This document shows, piece after piece, positions 51,041-60,351 of a stretch of DNA of 64,000 nucleotides. Position 1 is the first letter of the stretch, and each line of letters begins with the position of its first letter. The stretch is from positions 1,116,001 to 1,180,000 of the forward strand of contig CP121688.1 of the NCBI GenBank assembly GCA_038396625.1, written 5' to 3'. A program made the position numbers and the translations under genes. The DNA comes from G038396625 sp038396625. Its GTDB lineage: Bacteria > Bacillota > Clostridia > Peptostreptococcales > Thermotaleaceae. The notes below the pieces were generated by a model that had not been told where the DNA came from, searched no databases, and saw only the letters and a program-made list of their open reading frames with translations.

Positions 51041-52846
51041 TTAAATTTTATATTTTTTCAATTCAGTTTTTAAGTTTTTGGTCAAGGTTTCTAACTGATG
51101 AATATAGTCAATAAGATCCTTTATTTTATTGGAATATTGAATGACATTGGCACTCATTTCTTGAGTTGCAGCAGAATTTTCCTCTGCAATAGCCGCTAAG
51201 GAATGGATATTTTGAAAGACATCGGATATTTTCTGGGTTTCACCCGATAACGCTTCTACTAATGCAACGATTTGATTGGAGACAGTGGTAATTTCATTGG
51301 TGGCATTTTCATTATCTGCAGCAACGCTATCCAAAATTTTATTGCTCTGCTCAAGACTATAAAACTGTTTTGCTACTTGTTCAATCATTTGTTTTACATC
51401 GGTAGTGAATATTTGTAGACTTTGGTTAATGGTTTTTACTGCATCTTTAGAATCTTCAGCAAGACCTCTGATTTCTTCAGCAACTACAGTAAAACCACGC
51501 CCCATTTCCCCAGCTCTGGCTGCTTCAATAGCTGCATTCAGTGCGAGAAGATTGGTTTGATCAGAAATTTGTTCTACAGTGGTTACAATATCAATAATAT
51601 TTTGTGCCCTTTGAGATAAGTCTTCTCCCTGGTTATTTACTTTGGCAAAGTCATTTTTAATTTCTAATAGCTTTGCGGCAACATTTTGAACCTCGTGGTA
51701 AGATTTACGAATGTCAATTACCGCTTTTTCTAATTGTATTTTACTTTGTGCTTCTTGCTCTGCCAACTGATTGAGGTTTTCAATATTTTCATTCAGCACA
51801 TAAACAGAATGTTCTGTTTCTTCGGCTTGATGAATGGCACCATCAGCTACTTCTTGGACTAAATCTGATATACCATCAGAAACATCTTTCATATTATTAG
51901 CAACATCAGAGAATTTTTGGGTGAAATTGTGCATATCATCCGTTCCACCACGGAGAAATAAAAAATCTTTTTGAATATTTTCTTTGATCTGATTGATGTC
52001 AGAAATGTATTTTTCAAATTGATCTCCAGTTTTCAATTCTACATTTCCAGCAAAATCTAAATCCGATAGTTTCTGTAATTCTTTTCGAACCGTGTTGAGG
52101 GGAGAAAGCACAATATGGCTAATCCCAAAAGTAGCACCGAAAATAATAGCAGCTTTAATAAGATCCTTTGCCATAAAAGAAGATTCTAAGGAGAGAAGCA
52201 AGGCAATAAGTCCTACAGAAAAACTAATTTTTAAAGACAAATTTTTAATAAAGCCATAAGAAAGCAATTTATTAATAGGAAAGCTTTGAATGATTTTATT
52301 GTCTTTTTCGAGCTGAATTTCTACTTGCATATAATGCCGACCATCGTCATACTTTCCCTGCTGAACAATCTTTGTATCAATTTTTTCCTGAAAAAAAGCA
52401 GCGCTGCCTTCAAGTAACCCGAGAAAATAATCAAACATACCTCTTTTAGAGATATAGAGAATTTCAATTTTTTTGTGACCTAAATCTTTAGCAATTAATC
52501 GAGGTGGATTGGCGCCTTTAATCATTTTTGTTAATTGTGCATGCACATTGTCCATCATCATCAAAAAACCTTTTAAGCTATAGCGTTCAAAATAAGAAGG
52601 AAACCATGAACGAAAGGTTTCGATATTACTTTTACCTAGACTTCTCCAAATGACAGATGATGATTGTCCCACATTATGAGCAATAGCATCAATAATTAGG
52701 ATAGGTTCATGATCTGGAATGTCTTCTAAGGGTGTAATGACTCGATGATCTTCCCAGCCAGCTTTTCTTGTGGCTTGATTGACGACCTCTCCTCCATAGA
52801 GTTTTTCAAGCGTACGAATCCATGTAGATACTACGGTACCTTTCAT
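51041..52846 (-). CDS. Methyl-accepting chemotaxis protein with N-terminal H-NOX (haem gas-sensing) domain
   Basis: A 601-residue receptor. Residues 1-185 are an H-NOX domain beginning MKGTVVSTWIRTLEKLYG. The proximal haem ligand is His 102 (DNVHAQL), Pro 115 is present and the haem-propionate motif is Tyr 131-x-Ser 133-x-Arg 135 (YISKR). Trp 9, Asn 74 and Tyr 140, the distal trio that stabilises O2 in Thermoanaerobacter-type H-NOX, are all present. Two membrane segments (about 203-250), a HAMP-like stretch and the MCP hairpin (QTNLLALNAAIEAARAGEMG) follow. It should report O2 to CheA. Good AGGAGG; single gene. Confidence 0.93.
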   Translation of the reverse strand: MKGTVVSTWIRTLEKLYGGEVVNQATRKAGWEDHRVITPLEDIPDHEPILIIDAIAHNVGQSSSVIWRSLGKSNIETFRSWFPSYFERYSLKGFLMMMDNVHAQLTKMIKGANPPRLIAKDLGHKKIEILYISKRGMFDYFLGLLEGSAAFFQEKIDTKIVQQGKYDDGRHYMQVEIQLEKDNKIIQSFPINKLLSYGFIKNLSLKISFSVGLIALLLSLESSFMAKDLIKAAIIFGATFGISHIVLSPLNTVRKELQKLSDLDFAGNVELKTGDQFEKYISDINQIKENIQKDFLFLRGGTDDMHNFTQKFSDVANNMKDVSDGISDLVQEVADGAIHQAEETEHSVYVLNENIENLNQLAEQEAQSKIQLEKAVIDIRKSYHEVQNVAAKLLEIKNDFAKVNNQGEDLSQRAQNIIDIVTTVEQISDQTNLLALNAAIEAARAGEMGRGFTVVAEEIRGLAEDSKDAVKTINQSLQIFTTDVKQMIEQVAKQFYSLEQSNKILDSVAADNENATNEITTVSNQIVALVEALSGETQKISDVFQNIHSLAAIAEENSAATQEMSANVIQYSNKIKDLIDYIHQLETLTKNLKTELKKYKI

Positions 52847-52910
52847 ATCTATAGCCTCCTAAATTTTATCCTGTTGTGTTCCATAACATGGTAATTATTT
52901 AATTATACTT

Positions 52911-52939
52911 ATTATATTATAGAAGGAACATTACGACAA
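52911..52939 (-). promoter_or_regulatory. Promoter of the H-NOX chemoreceptor gene
   Basis: On the minus strand TTGTCG (52934-52939) stands 17 bases before TATAAT (52911-52916), about 60 bases upstream of the ATG. Confidence 0.6.
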
Positions 52940-53035
52940 TGTTTTACAAAAAATATATATCCATAAAAAATTTTTTCAAACAGGTATAAAAAAAAACATA
53001 TGGGCAAAACTGTAAAAGAAGGAAATTAATTATGG

Positions 53036-53059
53036 TTTAAAAGTCAATTGACTTTTAAA
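53036..53059. repeat. Perfect 24-base palindrome
   Basis: Each half is TTTAAAAGTCAA, and the two are exact reverse complements with no loop. It lies in the 410-base region between divergent genes, 29 bases before an isolated terminator. Confidence 0.7.
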
Positions 53060-53086
53060 TACACCTTATTCCCACCCACAACTCAT

Positions 53087-53129
53087 CAAAAGAAAAGGAC
53101 AGCAATGAAGTTGTCCTTTTCTTTTGGAG
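53087..53129. terminator. Isolated terminator between divergent genes
   Basis: CAAAAGAAAAGGACA and TGTCCTTTTCTTTTG pair around nine or ten bases. No ORF ends here: the gene to the left reads away, and the gene to the right starts later. It may end a short untranslated RNA that begins around 52990-53030. Confidence 0.65.
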
Positions 53130-53257
53130 CATATAGAAAAAGCATGAGCAATACTTTAAAATACAAATATCTAGTATTTCAGTTTCATATAAAAGCCTTG
53201 ACAATCAATCATCATTTCAATACAATTGTAACGACTAATGAGAATAGGGGTGCATAA

Positions 53258-53683
53258 ATGGGAACAATTTATCAAAATCAACATCAAATTTCATCTGAAG
53301 AGATAAGCAAATTGATTCATGAAATGACCGAATTTGATGTACTAAAGGATATATCATCAAGAACGAAAAGAGAAGACACATTGGCGTTTATTTTACAGTG
53401 TGATGCAGTTCCTTTGAAAAAAGAATTAGCAGAAGACTTAGACATCACCATAGAAGAGGATGAGGAAGCTTACATATCAGAGTTAATGAATAGGGCAGAT
53501 GAATATGCTGTAGAAATTGAAGAAAGTTTGCCAGAAGAATGTATTGCATACTATTATGCCTATGCATATGATGAAGATGAAAATACGATAAAAACCATAT
53601 TGGTTGTAGCTTTTGAAGAGTTAGGAGAAAAAAAGCTTAGGGATATAGGAAATAGATTGATTACAGTGGCAGAAGATGAATAA
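53258..53683 (+). CDS. Hypothetical acidic 141-residue protein
   Basis: No family recognised. A strongly acidic, helical protein: QISSEEISKLIHEMTEFDVL, EEDEEAYISELMNRADEYAV, AYYYAYAYDEDEN. No signal peptide or membrane segment. AGGGGTG stands before the ATG. A bidirectional terminator follows the stop. It lies alone; the neighbour on the left diverges. Confidence 0.65.
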   Translation: MGTIYQNQHQISSEEISKLIHEMTEFDVLKDISSRTKREDTLAFILQCDAVPLKKELAEDLDITIEEDEEAYISELMNRADEYAVEIEESLPEECIAYYYAYAYDEDENTIKTILVVAFEELGEKKLRDIGNRLITVAEDE

Positions 53684-53688
53684 ATATA

Positions 53689-53738
53689 GAAGTGGTGCTG
53701 TTTTAAAATATTTTTTAAAACAGCACCACTTTTTTTAT
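53689..53738. terminator. Bidirectional terminator
   Basis: AGTGGTGCTGTTTTAAAA pairs perfectly with its complement around TATT and leads into seven Ts; genes converge here. Confidence 0.93.
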
Positions 53739-54145
53739 TCATAAATTATTTTTACATCACAATGTATATCTATATAATCTGTTTTTAACAAAATAGGAGA
53801 AACGAGGGCATCGTGGAAATTTTTAGATTCACCTTTGGATTCTTGAATCGTTACATTAAATAAGAAGCGATCTTCTTCTCTTGAAATGTCAATTTTTTTC
53901 ACAATATAGTTTTTCCGATTTCCTAAGCTAATGAGTAAATAATGATCTGACTCAAATTGCGTTTTGTATAAACCTGTTTTTTCTTTTTTAGGGTTGACCC
54001 AATCCTGTATTTCTTGATCGAGCTTTGTGATGTCATGAATGATTTGAAAACCATCTATATTTTTAGGAATTTTGTTCATGCTACACCCAATAAAGGCAGT
54101 AATTCCCAATGCACTACATAAAAAAAATAATAAAAGCTTTTTCAT
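53735..54145 (-). CDS. Hypothetical lipoprotein
   Basis: A 136-residue protein. KKLLLFFLCSALGITAFIGC is a signal peptide with lipobox ending at Cys 21; the remainder is a small mixed domain with no recognised motif (ITKLDQEIQDWVNPKKEK, YLLISLGNRKNYIVKKIDIS). Its protease-inhibitor-like or anchor role cannot be judged. AGGAGG precedes the ATG. Its stop lies in the terminator region shared with the preceding gene. Confidence 0.7.
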   Translation of the reverse strand: MKKLLLFFLCSALGITAFIGCSMNKIPKNIDGFQIIHDITKLDQEIQDWVNPKKEKTGLYKTQFESDHYLLISLGNRKNYIVKKIDISREEDRFLFNVTIQESKGESKNFHDALVSPILLKTDYIDIHCDVKIIYE

Positions 54146-54213
54146 GTTTTCTTCCTCCTATCCTATATTAGACAAGAGAATAACAGAAAAAGTTTCATCT
54201 TTTTCCACAAAAA

Positions 54214-54247
54214 TCATGAAAAGGGTGAAATTTTTCACCCTTTAGTC
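54214..54247. terminator. Terminator overlapping the SASP stop
   Basis: AAAAGGGTGAA and TTCACCCTTT pair around ATTT; it ends the SASP transcript on the minus strand. Confidence 0.8.
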
Positions 54248-54478
54248 TAAGTCAGGCGGTATCAAGTCATCACGATACGCCATATCTTTAGAAGCATTTT
54301 CTATTAATCGTTTGGTCATTTCTCCGCCTAATTTTCCACCCATTTGACCAGCTTGTCGAGAGGTAATGTCACCAGATACGATGGTGTTGGCAGAAGAAAT
54401 ACCTAATTCATTGGCAATTTCTTCTTTAAATTGATTTAAAGCCATTCTTGCTTCTTTCACTACAGGTTTCTTGGTCAT
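54242..54478 (-). CDS. Alpha/beta-type small acid-soluble spore protein
   Basis: A 78-residue SASP: NQFKEEIANELGIS, then GDITSRQAGQMGGKLGGEMT and KRLIENASKDMA. Compared with the classical form, the central TSRQNGYVGG is TSRQAGQMGGKLGG. ATG 54478 lies six bases after GAGGTG; the in-frame GTG at 54487 is part of that site. Third SASP gene in the window. Confidence 0.92.
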   Translation of the reverse strand: MTKKPVVKEARMALNQFKEEIANELGISSANTIVSGDITSRQAGQMGGKLGGEMTKRLIENASKDMAYRDDLIPPDLD

Positions 54479-54545
54479 AGAATCCACCTCACTTTATTAG
54501 ATTAATTCTAGTATCTGCAAAAGAGAGGTAAAATCATTCTTCTTT

Positions 54546-55406
54546 TTATATAAATTCTTTCATTAAATGATCGAATGTATCGCCAATATTCAAATTATCT
54601 TTTGCCAATCCCAGACCTTTTTTGCCCATTGGTACAGGATAAGGAGATTTTTCAATATTTTCATAGAGGACTCCTGTAAAGATACCATCGGTTTCGAGAT
54701 ACATATTCATGGCCTGTTGAAAATGTTTTGTATCATAATCCTCCAATGCATCAATGTTCTTTAAATTTTCTCTAAACCATTGGTAGGTGTTGGTTTTATT
54801 AAAGGTTACACAGGGACTGAAAACATTGACAAAAGAAAAACCTTTATGATGAATTGCCTTCAGGATGATCTCGATGAGCTGATCCTGAAAACCTGAAAAA
54901 CCTTGAGCAATAAAGCTAGCTCCTGAGGCTAAAGCAAGAAGGCCGGGTTTTAGAGGTGCATCTACGGATCCTTGAGGGGTACTCTTTGTAATAAAACCCG
55001 TTTCGCTTAAAGGAGAAGTATGCCCTTTTGTAAGTCCATAAATTTGATTGTTCATGAGAATGTACGTAATATCCATATTCCTTCTCATGGCATGAACTGT
55101 ATGGGCAGTGCCGATAGCAAAACCATCTCCATCTCCTCCAGTTGCAATTACTGTCAAATTAGGATTTGCCATTTTTACACCTTGGGCAATAGGCAGTGCT
55201 CTACCATGAATGCTATGAAAACCATAGGCGTTCAAATAACCCGAAATTCTACCAGAGCATCCTATTCCTGAAATCACTGCTAAATCATGGGGAGCAAGGT
55301 CCAAATGGGCAGCAGCGGCTTGAATGGATCGAAGTATAGAGAAATCTCCACAGCCAGGGCACCAGGTAGGGGTTGTTTGATTAGAATAATTTTTTGCAGT
55401 TCCCAT
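54546..55406 (-). CDS. korB: 2-oxoacid:ferredoxin oxidoreductase, beta subunit
   Basis: A 286-residue thiamine diphosphate-binding subunit. TPP site: TPTWCPGCGDFSILRSI near the start, ATGGDGDGFAIGTAHTVHAM for Mg/TPP, then NNQIYGLTKGHTSP. With the alpha subunit it converts a 2-oxo acid plus CoA to acyl-CoA, CO2 and reduced ferredoxin. The substrate is probably 2-oxoglutarate or a branched 2-oxo acid. Its ATG overlaps the alpha stop (TAATG). No separate ferredoxin subunit is encoded here. Confidence 0.9.
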   Translation of the reverse strand: MGTAKNYSNQTTPTWCPGCGDFSILRSIQAAAAHLDLAPHDLAVISGIGCSGRISGYLNAYGFHSIHGRALPIAQGVKMANPNLTVIATGGDGDGFAIGTAHTVHAMRRNMDITYILMNNQIYGLTKGHTSPLSETGFITKSTPQGSVDAPLKPGLLALASGASFIAQGFSGFQDQLIEIILKAIHHKGFSFVNVFSPCVTFNKTNTYQWFRENLKNIDALEDYDTKHFQQAMNMYLETDGIFTGVLYENIEKSPYPVPMGKKGLGLAKDNLNIGDTFDHLMKEFI

Positions 55407-57142
55407 TATATCAACTCCTCTATACTAGACTTTATTTCTTTAAGGGTGAAAGGATTGCCATCATATTTTAGTAAACTAAATATTTTATGGTGACAGCCTG
55501 CTTCTTGTTTGATGATGGAAGCCAATTGGGCAGTAGCATTATTTTCAATCACAAGGATTTTATCATATTTTTCAACTAACCTTTTCATTTGTGTTTCTGG
55601 AAATGGCTTAATTCTCTGAAATACACCATAAGCTACAGGATATTGATGTTCTTCTATAGCACGTTTAGTGAGCCCATAGTTTGAGCCAATAGTTAAAATT
55701 AAAAAAGGACTATCTAATGTACCAAACAACGCAATACCATCCTTTGCTTTTAAAGAAGCGACTTTATTAAGTCGTTTGTCCATCATACGCTTTCTATTTA
55801 CACTTTCTTCACTAGGCTTACCTTCTTCTACATGCTCAATTCCTGTTACGTGGTGTATACCAAAGGGTTGTCCTGGAATAGATCTAGGAGAGATTCCTTG
55901 CTCAGTAAATCGAAATCGTTTAAAAAATGCTTCCTTTATTCCATTCAAATCATGATCAGAAGTCATTGCACCTCTATCAATGAGAATCGTACTTTTATCT
56001 AAATCATCAATTGTTTGACGAGACAAGCCTAACATCAAATCACTTAAAATAAATACAGGACATTGATATTGATCTGCGAAATGAAAGGCCTTTATAGTTT
56101 GATAAAAACACTCTTCAACGGTATAAGGAGCCAAAATAATCGAAGAAATTTCTCCGTGGGGTCCATAATACAAAGAATGAATATCACTTTGCTCATGTTT
56201 TGTAGGCAAACCGGTACTAGGACCTCCTCTTTGGACGTCAACAATTACCAGTGGAATTTCTCCCATGCCTGCAAGGCCAATTCCCTCCATCATTAAAGAA
56301 ATACCAGGCCCAGAGGTAGCTGTCATACTTCTACAGCCAGCATAGGAAGCTCCGATTGCCATGGTGACAGCAGAAATTTCATCCTCTGTTTGCACCATAG
56401 CACCACCATAGCTAGGAAATTTTTTTGTTAAATATTCCATAATCTCAGAAGCAGGTGTAATAGGATAAGCAGACATAAAACGACAGCCTGCAGCTAAAGC
56501 ACCTAGGGCAATGGCTTCATTACCTAGCATAGAAGCTCGGTTTCTACTATGTGCAATATTTGGTAAGTGATAAGCTGTAAATTTAGATGCGTTTCCTAAA
56601 TGAACTGCATAAGCTTCCTTTAGGATGGATAAATTTTTTTCGATAATTTCTGTACCTTTTTTCTTGAAAATGGTGCAAATGATTTCTTCAAGGTAGGAGA
56701 TAGGGAGTTGAAGTAATTTTCCCAAAAGACCTACGGTAGCTGAATTTTTCATTAAGGTAGAACCATATTTTTTTGCAATACCTGTCAAGGGAGCAGAGAA
56801 AATATGGATGTCTTCTTGTGATGCATCACTGATTAGATCTTTAACTGTAATGATATCGTCATAAATAAGAAGGCCATTTTTTTTAAGATTTGCATAGTTC
56901 AATTCAATAGAATCCTGGTCAAAAGCTACCAAAATATCTAGTTGATCCTTGGTACTGAATATTTTGTCTGTATGGATATCGATCCTATAATTGGTATGGC
57001 CCCCTTTGATACGGGAAGAAAAAGTTCTGCAGCCATAAGTATAGTATCCTGCGCGAGAGAGTGCACGAATTAGTATATTTCCTGTGCTTACAATTCCCTC
57101 TCCCTGTGTTCCTCCTAACATAAGGGTTATACTTTTTGTCAA
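55406..57142 (-). CDS. korA: 2-oxoacid:ferredoxin oxidoreductase, fused gamma-alpha subunit
   Basis: A 578-residue protein: gamma domain first (1-190, MLGGTQGEGIVSTGNILIRA and FSSRIKGGHTNYRI), then the alpha domain (about 200-578) with LGNEAIALGALAAGCRFMSA, YPITPASEIMEYL and GPSTGLPTKHEQSD. This order is the KorA/VorB-like arrangement. The likely start is TTG 57142, ten bases after AGGAG; longer in-frame readings from 57160 or 57169 add only a few residues. It is followed by korB with a one-base overlap, making a two-gene operon. Confidence 0.9.
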   Translation of the reverse strand: MTKSITLMLGGTQGEGIVSTGNILIRALSRAGYYTYGCRTFSSRIKGGHTNYRIDIHTDKIFSTKDQLDILVAFDQDSIELNYANLKKNGLLIYDDIITVKDLISDASQEDIHIFSAPLTGIAKKYGSTLMKNSATVGLLGKLLQLPISYLEEIICTIFKKKGTEIIEKNLSILKEAYAVHLGNASKFTAYHLPNIAHSRNRASMLGNEAIALGALAAGCRFMSAYPITPASEIMEYLTKKFPSYGGAMVQTEDEISAVTMAIGASYAGCRSMTATSGPGISLMMEGIGLAGMGEIPLVIVDVQRGGPSTGLPTKHEQSDIHSLYYGPHGEISSIILAPYTVEECFYQTIKAFHFADQYQCPVFILSDLMLGLSRQTIDDLDKSTILIDRGAMTSDHDLNGIKEAFFKRFRFTEQGISPRSIPGQPFGIHHVTGIEHVEEGKPSEESVNRKRMMDKRLNKVASLKAKDGIALFGTLDSPFLILTIGSNYGLTKRAIEEHQYPVAYGVFQRIKPFPETQMKRLVEKYDKILVIENNATAQLASIIKQEAGCHHKIFSLLKYDGNPFTLKEIKSSIEELI

Positions 57143-57490
57143 GGTTATCACACTCCTCATGATGATCAATTGTTAGTATTTATAAGCATGGATAAACAAC
57201 TATCTCTATCCTTGTAAATTTACCCCATAGATGAATAGCTTATATTTACTAATCTATTTATATGTACCAATCTATTTAGAAAAATAATCAAGAAAATTGT
57301 TTTAAATGAATATTAGTTTACAAAGGAATAGAAATAGATATTAAATCTCTAACAACTTAGTATAAAAAGTGAGAAGCTTGACCAAAATAAAATTGTATCA
57401 CTAACAGATTTTGAATCATATGGCATCCATACATAAAAATAGCTATTAAAGCAAATACTGCATGTATAAAAGAAAAAGGAGGTGTTATGA
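57143..57490. other. Intergenic region with no recognised element
   Basis: About 350 AT-rich bases between korA (-) and the YvlD-like gene (+). It must hold both promoters, but no strong -35/-10 pair stands out. The minus-strand open frame at 57349-57561 is the shadow of the next gene. Confidence 0.4.
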
Positions 57491-57856
57491 ATGGCAGAAA
57501 GAAAGAGAGAAGAAACTGGAATGGGAATAGGAGGCATGATTATTAGAATCATTGTATCCATGGTGGTGCTGGCAATTGCGGCTTTCTTTACACCGTATTT
57601 CGCTATTACAGGATTTGTCCCACTACTCTTAGCTGCAATTACTATTGGTATTGTTGACTACTTGATTGAAAGATTTACTGGCTTTGACAGCACGCCCTTT
57701 GGAAGAGGTGTTACAGGATTTGTTGTATCTGCACTGATTATTTACTTAACAGGCGTGCTAGTTACAGGTGTAAGCGTAAATGTATTAGGTGCTATTTTGG
57801 CGGCTTTAGCCATAGGCATTATTAACATGATTATTCCAGGAAAAAGTGTATTTTAA
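57491..57856 (+). CDS. YvlD / phage-holin-4-like membrane protein
   Basis: A 121-residue protein with four hydrophobic segments: MIIRIIVSMVVLAIAAFFTP, FVPLLLAAITIGIVDYLIER, VVSALIIYLTGVLVTGV and LGAILAALAIGIINMIIPG. This layout fits the PF04020 group (YvlD, formerly called phage holin family 4), a bacterial inner-membrane family of unknown role and not evidence for a prophage. AAAGGAGGTG lies upstream. Single gene followed by a terminator. Confidence 0.75.
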   Translation: MAERKREETGMGIGGMIIRIIVSMVVLAIAAFFTPYFAITGFVPLLLAAITIGIVDYLIERFTGFDSTPFGRGVTGFVVSALIIYLTGVLVTGVSVNVLGAILAALAIGIINMIIPGKSVF

Positions 57857-57859
57857 GAT

Positions 57860-57897
57860 AAAGCTCAGAGATGCTCTGAGCTTTAATTATTTTTTTG
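57860..57897 (+). terminator. Terminator after the YvlD-like gene
   Basis: AAAGCTCAGAG and CTCTGAGCTTT pair around ATG, then T-rich. Confidence 0.88.
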
Positions 57898-57973
57898 ATG
57901 TGGGACACACTTTCATGCATTAATGAATATAGTTATAGTGCAAAAATAAATATATCTAGAGAGGAGAATGACT

Positions 57974-58369
57974 ATGCCGGAAAGACTACCACAGTATCCA
58001 TCACCCTATTATGGGGGATATTATCCGACACCTTATACAAATCCTGGTCATCAAGCCAATCTTGTAGATACAATCCAAAAATGTGAAGAGACCTGCGAGC
58101 ACATGACCACATTTTTGAAAAGAAAGGCAGACGTGCATCAGAGAAAGAGACAGCTTCAATTGCTACGGGATTGCGCAGATATTTGTACGCTAACCGCAAA
58201 ATATATCGCACGCAATAGTGGTTTTTCAAGATGTATTGCTAATTTGTGTGCCTATATTTGTGAAACTTGTGGAATAGAATGTGCAAAATTTCCTGATCCA
58301 GAATCACAAAATTGTGCACAAATTTGTTTGCACTGTGCAAGAGAATGTCGCGCTTTTGCTATGACATAA
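57974..58369 (+). CDS. DUF326 cysteine-rich four-helix bundle protein, spore-coat-like N-terminus
   Basis: A 131-residue protein. The first 25 residues are Pro/Tyr/Gly-rich (PSPYYGGYYPTPYTNPGH), a spore-coat-like extension. The rest is a DUF326 helical bundle with cysteines every few residues: QKCEETCEHM, RDCADICTLTAKY, NLCAYICETCGIECAKF, CAQICLHCARECRAF. Related proteins bind copper ions along the core. ATG 57974 is seven bases after GAGAGGAG; an in-frame ATG at 57968 touches that site. Confidence 0.85.
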   Translation: MPERLPQYPSPYYGGYYPTPYTNPGHQANLVDTIQKCEETCEHMTTFLKRKADVHQRKRQLQLLRDCADICTLTAKYIARNSGFSRCIANLCAYICETCGIECAKFPDPESQNCAQICLHCARECRAFAMT

Positions 58370-58400
58370 GATAGGAACATAAGAAAATCATAAAAAACGC

Positions 58401-58438
58401 AAAGAAAGACATTGTGATCATCACAATGTCTTTCTTAA
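58401..58438. terminator. Bidirectional terminator
   Basis: AAGAAAGACATTGTGAT pairs with ATCACAATGTCTTTCTT with almost no loop; genes converge here. Confidence 0.85.
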
Positions 58439-58453
58439 TAAAAGCAATCAGCA

Positions 58454-60313
58454 TTACATCATTACGTGGGCAAGAATACCTGCTGTTAAAAAAGAAATCA
58501 CAAAGCTGCCTACCCAGATAAGAATGGATTCTCTTAAGCTTCTTTCTTTGAAAACCACCATGATGGCAGCAATACAAGGTACAAATAAGGTAATAGCAAC
58601 CAATGAAATAACAACTTGAAGTGGACTTAAGAGTCCTTGTGCAGCTAAGCCATTTAAACCGGCAGCGCCAAAATCTCTTCGAATAATACCCATAATAAAG
58701 GTTTGGGCAGTTTCCTTAGGAAGTTTTAAAAAACCTACAGTGATAGGTGCAACAGCATTTGAAATGGCATCAAGAGCACCCGTATATTGCAATATCGTGA
58801 TAATCACGGCACCTAAGACAAACAAGGGGCCAGCTTCAGCAATAAACATTTTTGATTTCACATAGGTTTTACGTAGTACATTTTTTAAAATAGGCAATCG
58901 AATAGGTGGAAGATCTATAAGTAAGTCTGTAGATTGCCCAGGCATAATTTTGTTTAAAATTGTTCCCGTTAAAACAAATACAATAAAGATGGTGAGAGAA
59001 TACAATAAAAGCATTTGGCCACCTAATGGAGCAATCAGTCCAATAATAACGCCTAGCTGTGCAGAGCAAGGAATTGCTAAACCTAAAAGCATTGTGGCAA
59101 TAAACCGCTCTCTTTTAGACCCTAATAAACGTGTGGTAATTGTGGCCATGGTCACACAGCCAAAACCGAGAATCATAGGAATGATAGCTCGTCCATTTAA
59201 TCCCAGACCTGTAAGCAGACGATCAACTAGGGCAGCAATTCTTGGAAGATACCCTGAATCCTCCATAAGCGAAAGGATAAAGTAAAAACCTACTACAAGA
59301 GGAAGTAATAATCCAAATAGATAAATGGGTGCCATTGTTAATATACCAAACTCTCCAATCAAAACCTGTCCAATAAAACTTTCTTCACTTACAAGTTTTG
59401 TCATAATGTTCATGATAAAATGATAATAATAATCACCCATAATGACTTCTTCTGTTATGCCAACAACGGTTTGTGCAACAAATACCCCAATGAGTTGATA
59501 GGTTAGATACAAAGCCACAAATAATATGGGTATTCCTGTAATAGGTCGGAGCATCCACCTTCCTAATTTGGTTTTAAAGGAAGCACCTTGATCAGTTTCA
59601 GATACAATCTGATTGATCACATTATCAATACGATTTCTTCTAAGTTTATAAATATGTTCTCGCTGACCATATTCATTTTTCAGATTATGCCTATTTAATA
59701 CATTCTCGTCTTCTTCTACTACGAGCAGGGCTTCTGCTTTTACATCTACTTTATCGATGACTTTTTCCATCAATTGTTGTACCTCAGGGATACCTTTGCC
59801 TGTACGTGCTTTACGCAAAGCAGCTTTGATGGCATCAATACCTTCTTTTTTGATAGCAGTTGTAGGAATTACTTCTACCCCCAGCTCTTCAGAAAGTTTT
59901 TGGATATCAATTTTCAATCCATTTCTTTTTACTTCGTCCATCATATTTAATGCAACAACAACGGGTATACCCATATCAATAATTTGTTGTGTTAAAAACA
60001 GATCTCTTTCAAGATGAACGGCATCCACAACATTTAAGATGACATCTGCAAATAAGATAACATCTCGGGCAACTCTTTCTTCGTCATTAAAAGAGGATAC
60101 ACCATATACGCCAGGAGTATCCATAACAACAGCATCTCCATATTTTCCTACACTAATATCTACTGTAGTACCTGGAAAATTTGAAACATCTACATATAAA
60201 CCCGTCAAGGCATTAAAAAAAACAGATTTACCCACATTGGGATTGCCGACTAAGACAATTTTTTGTGACCCTTCAGGTATATTCATACTTACAACTGGAT
60301 TATGACAATGCAT
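58454..60313 (-). CDS. feoB: Ferrous iron transporter FeoB
   Basis: A 619-residue inner-membrane protein. The N-terminal G domain has G1 GNPNVGKS, G2 FPGTT, G3 DTPGVYG and G4 NMMDE; a helical GDI-like domain and about eight to ten membrane segments with two Gate motifs follow (GYLPRIAALVDRLLTGLGLN; RDFGAAGLNGLAAQG). It imports Fe2+. It follows feoA by 38 bases with its own AAGGAGG. Length is somewhat shorter than the ~770 of Escherichia coli, as in many Clostridia. Confidence 0.96.
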   Translation of the reverse strand: MHCHNPVVSMNIPEGSQKIVLVGNPNVGKSVFFNALTGLYVDVSNFPGTTVDISVGKYGDAVVMDTPGVYGVSSFNDEERVARDVILFADVILNVVDAVHLERDLFLTQQIIDMGIPVVVALNMMDEVKRNGLKIDIQKLSEELGVEVIPTTAIKKEGIDAIKAALRKARTGKGIPEVQQLMEKVIDKVDVKAEALLVVEEDENVLNRHNLKNEYGQREHIYKLRRNRIDNVINQIVSETDQGASFKTKLGRWMLRPITGIPILFVALYLTYQLIGVFVAQTVVGITEEVIMGDYYYHFIMNIMTKLVSEESFIGQVLIGEFGILTMAPIYLFGLLLPLVVGFYFILSLMEDSGYLPRIAALVDRLLTGLGLNGRAIIPMILGFGCVTMATITTRLLGSKRERFIATMLLGLAIPCSAQLGVIIGLIAPLGGQMLLLYSLTIFIVFVLTGTILNKIMPGQSTDLLIDLPPIRLPILKNVLRKTYVKSKMFIAEAGPLFVLGAVIITILQYTGALDAISNAVAPITVGFLKLPKETAQTFIMGIIRRDFGAAGLNGLAAQGLLSPLQVVISLVAITLFVPCIAAIMVVFKERSLRESILIWVGSFVISFLTAGILAHVMM

Positions 60314-60351
60314 GAATAAAATGACCTCCTTATAAGAATAAGATTTGACGA

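Noticed and set aside
57491..57856. Phage-holin-like protein as a sign of a prophage
   Set aside because: The PF04020/YvlD family is chromosomal in many Firmicutes, and no phage structural, integrase or lysis genes are nearby.
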